From BOG-933 sp037132135 (GTDB taxonomy: Bacteria > Pseudomonadota > Alphaproteobacteria > Azospirillales > Azospirillaceae): a DNA stretch of 7,910 nucleotides. Under the pieces are notes generated by a model. That model was not told the origin of the DNA, searched no databases, and saw nothing but the letters and a program-made list of their open reading frames with translations. Shown in pieces: positions 1-6,539 of the stretch (positions within the stretch are counted from its first letter, which is position 1; each line of letters begins with the position of its first letter). The DNA lies in the NCBI GenBank assembly GCA_037132135.1, contig JBAXPR010000145.1, positions 1 through 7,910 on the forward strand, written 5' to 3'. The translations under genes were made by a program, and so were the position numbers.

Positions 1-171
1 TTAAACATTAAAACTGAATATGGTGTTTGTCAATATGTAATGTGAATTGGTTAGGTGTCAATTTTTTGACCCCAATCGGACACAATTTCGGGTTTAGTTG
101 AAGCAATCTATGGTGGCGTATCTTTACGGTTTTCTTTACGTCGTTTAATTCATCCATAATATCAAATAGTT
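1..171. other. AT-rich non-coding flank
   Basis: This stretch is visibly AT-rich and holds no convincing open frame on either strand, whereas everything after about 175 is GC-rich coding sequence. The change is abrupt and falls at the point where a capsid-like frame begins. The stretch contains two copies of TGTCAAT (28-34 and 56-62), a short hairpin GTCAA-TTTT-TTGAC (57-70) and two copies of TCTTTACG (121-128 and 133-140). A weak promoter-like pair, TTTACG (135-140) and TAATAT (157-162) with a 16-base spacer, points into the capsid fragment, but such matches are expected by chance in AT-rich DNA. It may be the end of an insertion element, a prophage-host boundary or an assembly join; the sequence alone does not decide. 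Confidence 0.6.
28..88. repeat. short repeats, possible insertion-element end
   Basis: Two TGTCAAT copies start 28 bases apart, and the second is embedded in GTGTCAATTTTTTGACCCC (55-73), followed by GGACACAATTT (78-88). Short repeated TGTCA/TGACCCC-like blocks near an element end recall the multiple terminal repeats of IS21-family elements. This is a resemblance only: no transposase gene is in the window, no matching second end is visible and no target duplication can be defined. Confidence 0.2.
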
Positions 172-489
172 ATGGTATGCTGTCTGATCCCCGAGTTCGC
201 CAATGCCGATTACGTCGGCGCCGCGGATCTGCCCTGGCAGGGCACCCAGGCCAAGCGCTGGCTGGGCACGCTCTGGCTGCCCCACTCGGGCCTGAGCGTC
301 GCGACCAATGTCCGCAGCTGCCATTGGTACCACAAGACCGCGATCGGCCACGCCTCGGGCTCCGACGTCCAGACCGACATCAGCTGGCACGGCGACCGCG
401 CCGCCCACTTCGTCAACAACATGATGAGCCAGGGCGCGGCCCTGATCGACGCCGCCGGCGTCGTCACCCTGCGCTGCCTCGAATCCTGA
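172..489 (+). CDS. Major capsid protein, C-terminal fragment
   Basis: The frame encodes 105 residues that look like the last third of a podoviral major capsid protein. It has a YVGAADLPWQGTQAKRWLG segment, then CHWYHKTAIGHASG, then HFVNNMMSQGAALIDAAGVV near the C-terminus, the usual pattern of a capsid ending in a short beta strand. Such capsids are normally around 300 residues or more, so roughly 200 N-terminal residues are missing. The first ATG (172) has no Shine-Dalgarno sequence, the frame is closed by a TAA at 157-159, and the upstream DNA is AT-rich. The ATG is therefore probably accidental and this is a 5'-truncated remnant, unless the break is an assembly artefact. The capsid identity rests on motif memory and on position just before the small capsid-adjacent gene and the tail genes. 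Confidence 0.6.
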   Translation: MVCCLIPEFANADYVGAADLPWQGTQAKRWLGTLWLPHSGLSVATNVRSCHWYHKTAIGHASGSDVQTDISWHGDRAAHFVNNMMSQGAALIDAAGVVTLRCLES

Positions 490-516
490 GCCCCCGCGAT
501 TTCCGGAGCCCCGACC

Positions 517-786
517 ATGGCTTACCTGTCCAAGAATCTAAGTGTGCTGGCCTACGCCAACGGCTTCACCCTCTGGCACTACACCACCCCTGATGCCGCC
601 ACCACCGTCGATAGCGCCGGCTACTTCAACGCCGCCGCCGACATGGTCCGGGTCGGCGACATGATCCTGGCCAACACCGACACCGGCAGCACCTGCGCCA
701 CCGGCGTCTTCGTGGTGGCCGGCATCGCCGCCAGCGTCGTCGACGTGGCGAACCTGACGCCGTTCAACGCCAGCAATACCGATTGA
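517..786 (+). CDS. Small phage protein next to capsid
   Basis: This is an 89-residue acidic protein rich in Ala, Thr, Asp and Val, with no signal peptide or membrane segment. It begins MAYLSKNLSVLAYANGF and continues with a beta-rich pattern (FTLWHYTT, MVRVGDMILANTD, GVFVVAGIA). Proteins with this opening are commonly found directly after the capsid gene in GC-rich proteobacterial podovirus-like prophages. Their role is not known to me; a head-decoration or accessory virion role is plausible from position only. The ATG is supported by GGAG at 505-508, eight bases upstream. It starts 27 bases after the capsid stop, so the two were probably one transcript. Confidence 0.75.
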   Translation: MAYLSKNLSVLAYANGFTLWHYTTPDAATTVDSAGYFNAAADMVRVGDMILANTDTGSTCATGVFVVAGIAASVVDVANLTPFNASNTD

Positions 787-974
787 GGACGCTGAAACAC
801 CGGGGCTGGCCCGGCCCGGTCGCCGGGCCAGCCCTGCTGGCAATGCTGTCCGCTCTTGGCAGCATCCCTTTGGGCGCGCCATGGCAGCTGTCTGCAATGT
901 TTATCGGTATCCCGGGGCTCGCCATCGTCACGGCGCTGATTGATAGCGGCAGTAAAGGCGGAAAGGAAGAATAG
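783..974 (+). CDS. Possible small membrane protein, holin-like
   Basis: This open frame could encode 63 residues from a TTG that overlaps the preceding stop (TTGA), or 43 residues from the in-frame ATG at 843. Neither start has a clear Shine-Dalgarno sequence. The longer form has a basic start (KHRGW), two hydrophobic stretches (about residues 14-31 and 34-53) separated by a short Pro/Trp turn, and a charged tail (SGSKGGKEE). Two short membrane segments with a charged tail are the general shape of class II holins, and no other lysis gene is visible here. Against it, a strong hairpin (803-834) lies inside the 5' part, and third-position GC is lower than in the neighbours. A terminator 33 bases after the stop is compatible with a real last gene of a transcript. 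It is unassigned and may not be expressed. Confidence 0.35.
   Translation: MRTLKHRGWPGPVAGPALLAMLSALGSIPLGAPWQLSAMFIGIPGLAIVTALIDSGSKGGKEE
803..834 (+). terminator. Perfect 12-bp stem-loop after the small capsid-adjacent gene
   Basis: GGGCTGGCCCGG (803-814) pairs perfectly with CCGGGCCAGCCC (823-834) around an eight-base loop. It starts 16 bases after the stop of the 517-786 gene. There is no T-run after it, so it is not a classical intrinsic terminator. It could pause polymerase, protect the 3' end of the capsid transcript, or dampen translation of the overlapping small ORF. The stem is seen directly; the role is inference. Confidence 0.5.
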
Positions 975-1006
975 CCGGGTCCGAACCAACGCTCTGATCG
1001 CTCGCC

Positions 1007-1033
1007 AAAGCCGCCCCTCGGGACGGCTTTTTT
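1007..1033 (+). terminator. Rho-independent terminator
   Basis: AAAGCCG (1007-1013) pairs with CGGCTTT (1024-1030). After one mismatch the stem continues with two or three further G-C pairs, and a run of six Ts follows at 1028-1033. This is a textbook intrinsic terminator. It separates the capsid end of the window from the tail genes starting at 1076, so full expression of the tail genes needs read-through or a promoter in the remaining gap, where I see none that is clear. Confidence 0.85.
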
Positions 1034-1075
1034 CGTTTCCGCACCTTCCCTCCCCCACTCGAAGGACTCCATCCC

Positions 1076-1645
1076 ATGGCACTGACGGCTATCGGGCTCT
1101 GCAACCGCGCGCTGGTGAAACTCGGGGCGGCGCCGATCGGCGGCTTCGAGGATGGCACCGCCGAGGCCGAGACCGCGGGCGCGCTCTATGAGGCGACCCG
1201 CGATGGCCTCTTGTCGGCCCACCCCTGGAGCTTTGCCCGCCGGCAGGCGACGCTCGCCCGGCTGACCGAGGTTCCGGTCGCCGACTATGCCTATGGCTTC
1301 GCCCTGCCCGCCGATTTCCTGGCCGCGCTGTCGGCCGGTGGCTCGGGGGCCGGGCGAGGCCTAGTCAACCGCATTGCCGGCCAGAGCCTGCAGGCTGACA
1401 GCGAGGCCGTGATCCTGACCTATCTCGGCCGGGTTGATGAGGCCGGTTTTCCGCCCGTTTTCGCCGCCGCCCTGGCCGCCCGGCTGGCCGCCGAGTTCTG
1501 TCTGCCGCTGACCGAAAGCACGGCGCGGGCGAGCGCGCTCCACCAGCTCGCCGACCAGGAGTTCCGCCGCGCCCGCCTGATCGACGGCCAGCAGGACACC
1601 CGCACCGGCTTTGACCGCTATTCCCTGATCGAGGCTCGAAACTGA
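1076..1645 (+). CDS. Tail tubular protein A (T7 gp11-like)
   Basis: This 189-residue protein is close to the length of T7 gp11 (about 196), which forms the ring joining the portal to the tail nozzle. Family-like features are the helical start MALTAIGLCNRALVKLGA, then FEDGTAEAETAGALYEATRD, HPWSFARRQ at about residues 49-57, and a YAYGFALPADFL segment. The C-terminal half is helical and Ala/Leu/Arg rich. The ATG is supported by GAAGGA at 1061-1066, nine bases upstream, just after the terminator, so this is the first gene of the tail block. Its stop overlaps the next start by one base (TGATG), suggesting coupled translation. Identity is from motif recognition and position. Confidence 0.85.
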   Translation: MALTAIGLCNRALVKLGAAPIGGFEDGTAEAETAGALYEATRDGLLSAHPWSFARRQATLARLTEVPVADYAYGFALPADFLAALSAGGSGAGRGLVNRIAGQSLQADSEAVILTYLGRVDEAGFPPVFAAALAARLAAEFCLPLTESTARASALHQLADQEFRRARLIDGQQDTRTGFDRYSLIEARN

Positions 1646-3546
1646 TGCCGCTCTCCCGTCAGGATAAAACCAACTTCACCGGTGGGGAAATCTCGCCCGA
1701 CCTGCTCGGCCGCGGCGATCTCCGGGCCTTCGACAACGGCGCCCGCACCCTGACCAACGTGTTCATCGACCCGACCGGTGGCCTCACCCGCCGGGCCGGG
1801 CTGGCCTATATCGACACCCTGCGCGGTCCCGGCCGCCTCGTCGCCTTCGAGTTCAACACCGAGCAGACCTATCTGCTGGTCTTCACCGAGGGCTGGATCG
1901 ATGTTTACGAGGACGACGCCCGCATCACCTCGGTGGCGGCGCCCTGGAGCGCGACCCAGATTGGCCAGATCACCTGGACTCAGAGCGCCGACACCCTGCT
2001 GATCTGCCATCCCGACTTGCCGCCGCGCAAGCTGACCCGCACCGGCCCGACCAGCTGGACCATGACCCCGTGGGCCTTTCTCAGCGAAGGCAATCTGCTG
2101 CGCCAGCCCTACTATCGGTTCGGCGACACCACCGTCACCCTCACGCCCAGCGCCACCACGGGTCAGATCACGGTCACGGCCTCGGCGGCGGTGTTCGTCC
2201 AGGGCCATAACGGCCTGCGCCTGCGGATCGGCGGCAAGCAGATTCTGGTCACCGCCGTCACCTCGCCGACCCAGATCACCGCCACCTGCCAGGAAACCCT
2301 GGCCGCCACCACGGCAACCGTCGTCTGGGACGAGCCCTCGTTTTCGGTGGTGCGCGGCTGGCCGGTCTCGGCCTGCTTTCACCAGCACCGCCTTGTGATC
2401 GGCGGCTCGCGGGACCTGCCCAACCGGCTCTGGCTGTCGCAGTCGGCCGATCTCTGGAATTTCGATCTCGGCACCGGCCAGGACGACGAGGCGATCGAGT
2501 TCGGCATCATGTCCGATCAGGTCAATGCCATCCGGGCGGTGTTTTCCGGGCGGCACCTCCAGGTTTTCACCTCGGGCGCCGAATGGATGGTCGATGGTGT
2601 GCCGCTGACCCCGATCAACATCCAGCTCTATCGCCAGACCCGGATCGGCTCGCCGGTCGAGCGCACGGTGCGCCCGCGCGATGTCGACGGCGCCACCCTC
2701 TTCGTCTCGCGCAACGGCCGGGAACTCCGCGAGTTTCTCTTCACCTACACCGAACAGGCCTATCAGGCCAACGACCTCGCCCTGTTCGCCCGCCACCTGA
2801 TCCGGACCCCCTGCGATCAGGACTACGACGCCCGGCGCCGGCTGCTGTTCGTGGTCATGGCCGACGGCGGCATGGCGGTGCTGACGGCCTACCGCGCCGA
2901 AAGCGTCAGCGCCTGGACCCGGATCGCCACCGACGGCGCGGTGCGCTCGGTGGCGGTGGTCGGTGACGAGGTCTACCTGATGGTCGCGCGCGGCAGCCAC
3001 TGGACCATCGAACGCTTCGAGGACGGGCTCTATCTCGACGCCGCCCTCAGCGGCAGCGCCGCCACCCCGACCGCCAGCTGGGAGGGCCTCGACCACCTCG
3101 AGGGGCGGACGGTGGCGGTGGTCGCCGACGGCATCGTGCGCGCCGACGCCACCGTCAACGCCGGCAAAATTCACCTCGACGGCCCGGCGAGCCGGGTCGC
3201 GGCCGGTTTGCCTTACAGCCACGTCGTCGAGCCGCTGCCGCCCAACCTTATCGGCCTTGGCCTCGTGGTCGGCACGCCGGTGCGGCTGGTCGAGGCCAGT
3301 TTCCGGCTGCAGGACACCGCGGCGGTGCGCATCGATCTCGGCCGCGGCGCCTTCGATCTGCCAATGCACCGCTTCGGACCGGCGCCGCTCAGCACGGCAC
3401 CGCTGCCCCTGGTCAGCGGCGACCGCAGCCTGAAGACCCTCGGCTGGCTGCGCGATCTGACCCAACCGCTGTGGCGCATCGCGCAGGACGCGCCACTGCC
3501 CTTCACCCTGCTGTCGGTGGCAACCGAACTGAAAGTGAGCGAGTGA
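1645..3546 (+). CDS. Tail tube/nozzle protein (T7 gp12-like, tail tubular protein B)
   Basis: This 633-residue protein sits exactly where T7 has gp12, the tail nozzle, and is somewhat shorter than gp12 (about 794). The N-terminal stretch at residues 9-56 carries TNFTGGEISPDLLGRGDLR, then NGARTLTNVFIDPTGG and RRAGLAYI. This pattern opens many podoviral tail proteins of this class. The rest is beta-rich: VWDEPSFSVVRGWP, then HRLVIGGS and LWLSQSADLWNFD, which resemble repeated blades of a beta-propeller, as in nozzle proteins. No enzyme motif is seen. GAGG at 1631-1634 is a weak Shine-Dalgarno sequence, and the start overlaps the upstream stop. Assignment as nozzle rests on order, size and N-terminal pattern; a generic tail structural protein is the alternative. 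Confidence 0.75.
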   Translation: MPLSRQDKTNFTGGEISPDLLGRGDLRAFDNGARTLTNVFIDPTGGLTRRAGLAYIDTLRGPGRLVAFEFNTEQTYLLVFTEGWIDVYEDDARITSVAAPWSATQIGQITWTQSADTLLICHPDLPPRKLTRTGPTSWTMTPWAFLSEGNLLRQPYYRFGDTTVTLTPSATTGQITVTASAAVFVQGHNGLRLRIGGKQILVTAVTSPTQITATCQETLAATTATVVWDEPSFSVVRGWPVSACFHQHRLVIGGSRDLPNRLWLSQSADLWNFDLGTGQDDEAIEFGIMSDQVNAIRAVFSGRHLQVFTSGAEWMVDGVPLTPINIQLYRQTRIGSPVERTVRPRDVDGATLFVSRNGRELREFLFTYTEQAYQANDLALFARHLIRTPCDQDYDARRRLLFVVMADGGMAVLTAYRAESVSAWTRIATDGAVRSVAVVGDEVYLMVARGSHWTIERFEDGLYLDAALSGSAATPTASWEGLDHLEGRTVAVVADGIVRADATVNAGKIHLDGPASRVAAGLPYSHVVEPLPPNLIGLGLVVGTPVRLVEASFRLQDTAAVRIDLGRGAFDLPMHRFGPAPLSTAPLPLVSGDRSLKTLGWLRDLTQPLWRIAQDAPLPFTLLSVATELKVSE

Positions 3547-4121
3547 TGTCAGCCTTTACCTCCGTTGTTTCCGACATTCTGCCGGTGTTCTCCGACATTG
3601 TGCCGATCTTCAACGCCGCCAACGGCTACCTCACCAGGCAGGCCAGCCTGGAGCAGGCCGCGGAGCGGGCCGCCGCCAGCGCCGCCGCCCGGGCCGCCGC
3701 CCGGCAGCAGGCCGCCGATAACCTCAAGGCGACGCAGGAGCTGCAGATGAAGCAGCTCCAGGAAAGCCAGACCAGCGACACCACCGCCGAGACCGCCCGG
3801 CTCCAGACCCAGATGGATCAGGCACAGCTGGCGGCCAATCAGGACGAACAGACCCGCCGCAGCGCGCTGCGCTCGGCGGTGGCGAAAACCAGGACCGGTC
3901 TCGCCGGCCAGGGGGTTGACCCCACCGACGGCTCGGGCGAGGCGATCCTGCTCGGCCAGATCAGCGCCTCGGACCAGGCCCGGCAGGCTGCCGACGCCGC
4001 GACCAAACTGCGCCTGCAGGCGCTCTCGCAGCAGGCCGACGCGCTCAACCAGCGCAACCTCCTGGAACAGACCCAGCTGGCCGAGCGCCAGCGCCTGCAA
4101 TGGCTCAACAGCTTTTCGTGA
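3546..4121 (+). CDS. Coiled-coil virion protein, gp14-like ejection protein candidate
   Basis: This protein has 191 residues. The ATG at 3546 overlaps the previous stop (TGATG) and is preferred over the upstream ATG at 3471, which lies within the nozzle gene. It begins with an amphipathic hydrophobic segment (residues 4-22), followed by long Ala/Gln/Glu/Arg-rich helices predicted to form coiled coils (about 33-110 and 141-185). A Gly-rich break, LAGQGVDPTDGSGEA (119-133), separates them. T7 gp14, an internal virion protein of 196 residues that forms the outer-membrane part of the DNA ejection channel, has the same length, position and Ala/Gln-rich helical build with a Gly/Ser break. The link is by architecture and synteny, not clear sequence identity. 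A scaffold or other helical virion protein is possible. Confidence 0.6.
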   Translation: MSAFTSVVSDILPVFSDIVPIFNAANGYLTRQASLEQAAERAAASAAARAAARQQAADNLKATQELQMKQLQESQTSDTTAETARLQTQMDQAQLAANQDEQTRRSALRSAVAKTRTGLAGQGVDPTDGSGEAILLGQISASDQARQAADAATKLRLQALSQQADALNQRNLLEQTQLAERQRLQWLNSFS

Positions 4122-4124
4122 CCC

Positions 4125-4134
4125 GGGGGGAGAG
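4125..4134 (+). promoter_or_regulatory. Ribosome binding site for the tail fibre
   Basis: GGGGGGAGAG lies seven bases before the ATG at 4142 and directly after the stop of the coiled-coil gene (4119-4121). It decides for the 4142 start over the in-frame ATG at 4100, which lies inside the preceding gene and has no such site. Confidence 0.7.
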
Positions 4135-4141
4135 TTTTCCG

Positions 4142-6175
4142 ATGACCAGTTCGCTCCAGGTGCCGCGCGGCGCGCCGCGGGTCCAGTATCTCGCCGACGG
4201 CCGGCAGACCGCCTTTCCCTTCCCGTTTCCGATCTTCGCCTCGGAGGACCTCGTCGTTCATCTTGGCGCCGCGCTTCGCCAGACCGGCTTCACGGTCTCG
4301 GGCAGCGGCGTCACCGCCGGCGGCACCGTCAGCTTCGCCACCGCGCCCCCGGGCGGCACTCCGGTCACCCTGACCCGCCGCATTCCGATCGAGCGGGTCA
4401 GCGACTTTCAGGAAAGCGGGCCACTCTCGGCCCTGGCCCTCAACACCGAACTCGATGTCCTGACCGCCTGCCTGCAACAGGTCGCCGCCGACCAGGGCGC
4501 GATGCTTCATTATGCCGATACCGATCTGCCCGCGGCGTCCGAACTCCCGGGCCGGGCGGCCCGCGCCGGCCAGCTGCTCGGCTTCGACGGCGGCGGCGCG
4601 CCGACCGTGATGGCGCCGGTCGACACCCAGGCGCTGTCAAGCTATCTGGCGGCCGGCGCCGGCGCCGTCACCCGGGCGATCGGCGACAAGTTGGGCGATT
4701 GCGTTTCGGCCCGGGATTTCGGTGCCGCCGGCGACGGCGTGACCGACGATACCCTGGCCATCCAGGCCGCGCTGACCAGCCACGCTGCGGTCTATCTGCC
4801 ACCGGGCAGCTATCGCATCACCAGCACCCTGACCCTTGGCTTCGGCAAGACCCTGGCCGGAGCCGGGCAATCCTCGATCATCCGCGGGACCGGCACCGGC
4901 TTCGACCTCATCCAGTTGCCCGACGGCTACGCCACCCTACGCGGCCTGCGGCTCGAGAATGGCCGCGCCGGGCTGCGGCTCTCCGGTGTGACCGGTCCCT
5001 GCGTGCAAAACAGCCTGTCTGATCTCACGCTGTGGCAACCGAAATATGGGATCGTGCTCGACGGCGGTTCGCGGTCCGACTGGCCCTGTTACTGGAACAG
5101 CGTCACCGGCGTCCTGGTGGCCCAGCCCGCCGTTCACGGCGTCTGGCTGACGGTGAGCGGTGCCGGCGACACCCCCAACGCCAACCGCTTTCACGGCGTC
5201 CGGGTCTATTCTCTCGGCGCCGCCACCAGCGGCTGCGGCTTCTTCGTCGAGGCCGGCCGCTACAACAATGCCTTTCTCGACTGCGAGGCCAATCTCAGCG
5301 CCACCGCCCTGGCCTGCGTCCGCATCGGCGCCAACACCGACAAGACCCTGCTGATCAATCTCTACTGCGAGTCGCTGGGCGCCCTGCCCAATGTTCAGCT
5401 CGACGCCGGCTCGGTCGAGACCTCGATCATCAATCTCTTCTCGGCCGCCGCCGGCCCGGCGATCTGGGACCTCTCGGGCGGCCAGTATTCCGCGCTCAAC
5501 GCCGGCTATCCGACCAAGAACCGGCTGCGGCAAACCCGGATCAGCGAGCTGACGGTCGAAGCGCTGCGCTTCGACACCCGCTTTTTCGAAGCCGGCGGCG
5601 CGGCAACCTGCCTCGTCGATCTCGCCCACTCGGTCTATCTGGTCAGCGCCTGGAACGGTGCCGTCGAGGTCCGGCTGCCCGCCCCCGGGGACGCCAACGG
5701 CTTTTCCGTCACGATCAAGAAGACCGACGCCAGCGGCCACGCCGTCACCGTCACCGAGGCGGGCGGCGGTGCCGGCCCCGATGGCCGTCCGATCGCGCTC
5801 GGCAACCGCTATGATTTCGTCACCGTGGTCTCGAATGGGGCCAACTGGTGGCTGGTCGGCTGCAACCGCATGCCGGGCAACAGCTTCTATAGCGAGACCC
5901 CCGGGCTGTTCGTACCTGACCTCTGCCAGGACCTTTACATGGTCAGCGCCTGGAGCGGCGCCGTCGAGGTCCGCCTGCCCGACCCCGCCGCCGCGATCGC
6001 GGCCGGGCGCACGGTCAGCATCAAGAAGGCGGATTCCTCGGGCCACGCCGTCACGGTCAGCGCAAGCCGGACTACCGGTCCCGACGGCGAGGCCATCGCG
6101 CTCACCGCCTTCGGGCACAGCCTGACCGCGATGTCCAACGGCGCCGCCTGGCAGATTCTCGCCCGTAACCCCTGA
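4142..6175 (+). CDS. Tail fibre/tailspike, T7 anchor plus pectate-lyase fold
   Basis: This 677-residue receptor-binding protein is modular. Residues about 7-125 resemble the T7 gp17 N-terminal anchor domain that attaches fibres to the tail (VQYLADGRQTAFPFPFPIF, a strand-rich middle, then IPIERVSDFQESG and LNTELD). Residues about 126-187 are a linker (LPAASELPGRA, QLLGFDGGGAP). From residue 188, VSARDFGAAGDGVTDDT is the start signature of the pectate_lyase_3 single-stranded beta-helix seen in tailspikes that bind or cleave surface polysaccharide. The helix runs to roughly residue 450. Two tandem related domains of about 85-90 residues end the protein (about 490-575 and 591-677), sharing VSAW.GAVEVRLP and SGHAVTV. 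The protein probably forms a trimer. Whether it is an enzyme or only binds cannot be read from the sequence. Confidence 0.85.
   Translation: MTSSLQVPRGAPRVQYLADGRQTAFPFPFPIFASEDLVVHLGAALRQTGFTVSGSGVTAGGTVSFATAPPGGTPVTLTRRIPIERVSDFQESGPLSALALNTELDVLTACLQQVAADQGAMLHYADTDLPAASELPGRAARAGQLLGFDGGGAPTVMAPVDTQALSSYLAAGAGAVTRAIGDKLGDCVSARDFGAAGDGVTDDTLAIQAALTSHAAVYLPPGSYRITSTLTLGFGKTLAGAGQSSIIRGTGTGFDLIQLPDGYATLRGLRLENGRAGLRLSGVTGPCVQNSLSDLTLWQPKYGIVLDGGSRSDWPCYWNSVTGVLVAQPAVHGVWLTVSGAGDTPNANRFHGVRVYSLGAATSGCGFFVEAGRYNNAFLDCEANLSATALACVRIGANTDKTLLINLYCESLGALPNVQLDAGSVETSIINLFSAAAGPAIWDLSGGQYSALNAGYPTKNRLRQTRISELTVEALRFDTRFFEAGGAATCLVDLAHSVYLVSAWNGAVEVRLPAPGDANGFSVTIKKTDASGHAVTVTEAGGGAGPDGRPIALGNRYDFVTVVSNGANWWLVGCNRMPGNSFYSETPGLFVPDLCQDLYMVSAWSGAVEVRLPDPAAAIAAGRTVSIKKADSSGHAVTVSASRTTGPDGEAIALTAFGHSLTAMSNGAAWQILARNP
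5609..6172 (+). repeat. Tandem repeat of the fibre C-terminal domain
   Basis: Two related units encode the last part of the fibre. The block from 5641 matches the block from 5941 exactly 300 bases downstream, with only four differences in the first 47 bases. Farther on, the shared IKK..SGHAVTV segment is offset by 306 bases, so the units differ by a two-codon insertion. The two units share VSAW-GAVEVRLP, SIKK/TIKK, SGHAVTV, GPDG and a final SNGA-W segment. This points to an internal duplication with partial divergence. Confidence 0.85.
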
Positions 6176-6191
6176 TCCCGGAGCCACGCCC

Positions 6192-6539
6192 GTGACCGAT
6201 GAGACCGAAACCCTGGCCGGCCAGAGCCTGGACGCCCTCCGCGCCGCCATCGCCCGGCTGATGCCCGAGGCGATGGAACGCGCCGTCGGCTCCTATCGCG
6301 ACTTCGTCACCCTCGGAGTGCCGCTGGAGGCCAAGGAGTTCAAGGACCACCACACGGCGGGCCGCACGGCCCTGGTCCACCTCGAGTCGCTGCTGCGGCT
6401 GGCCCGCTGGGCGGCGCAGCCGGGCAGCGAGGGGGAAGTCGCCGGCAGCGGCGCCGGGAGCGACACTCTCGACGCCATGCTGCTCGACGCCAGCCGGGCT
6501 TTGAGCGCGCTGCGGGCCGGATCGGGAGAGCCGGCATGA
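6192..6539 (+). CDS. Probable terminase small subunit (gp18-like)
   Basis: This is a 115-residue, mainly helical protein starting with GTG. The start is supported by GGAG at 6180-6183, eight bases upstream. Visible features are an amphipathic first helix (SLDALRAAIARLMPEAME), a SYRDFVTLGVPLEAKEFKDH segment, then a long LVHLESLLRLARW helix and a Gly/Ser linker before a last helix. No known catalytic motif is present, as expected for a DNA-recognition subunit. It lies between the tail fibre and the large terminase, the place of T7 gene 18, and its TGA overlaps the large terminase ATG by four bases (ATGA), typical of paired terminase genes. The function is inferred from position and size; I do not recognise the sequence family itself. 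Confidence 0.6.
   Translation: MTDETETLAGQSLDALRAAIARLMPEAMERAVGSYRDFVTLGVPLEAKEFKDHHTAGRTALVHLESLLRLARWAAQPGSEGEVAGSGAGSDTLDAMLLDASRALSALRAGSGEPA

Noticed and set aside
135..162. Promoter-like TTTACG and TAATAT with 16-base spacing
   Set aside because: The match is weak in AT-rich DNA where such pairs arise by chance, and it would only drive a truncated gene. It is mentioned in the flank entry but not called.
1618..3465. A 615-codon open frame on the minus strand opposite the nozzle gene
   Set aside because: It mirrors the + strand gene. GC-rich third positions suppress antisense stops, and its product is low-complexity Gly/Arg/Ala/Asp/Val-rich sequence with no family pattern.
3471..3545. 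Upstream ATG as the start of the coiled-coil protein
   Set aside because: It lies inside the end of the nozzle gene without a ribosome site. The ATG at 3546 overlaps the stop, like other junctions in this operon.
4100..4141. ATG at 4100 as the tail fibre start
   Set aside because: It lies inside the preceding gene. The ATG at 4142 has a strong GGGGGGAGAG site and begins right at the conserved anchor domain.
3916..5022. A 368-codon + strand frame across the coiled-coil and fibre genes
   Set aside because: Its product is Arg/Pro/Ser-rich, as expected of an out-of-frame reading, and it overlaps two genes with clear motifs and ribosome sites.
4937..6250. A 437-codon minus-strand frame opposite the tail fibre
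   Set aside because: It is an antisense shadow of the well-supported fibre gene, with the same biased composition and no recognisable domain.
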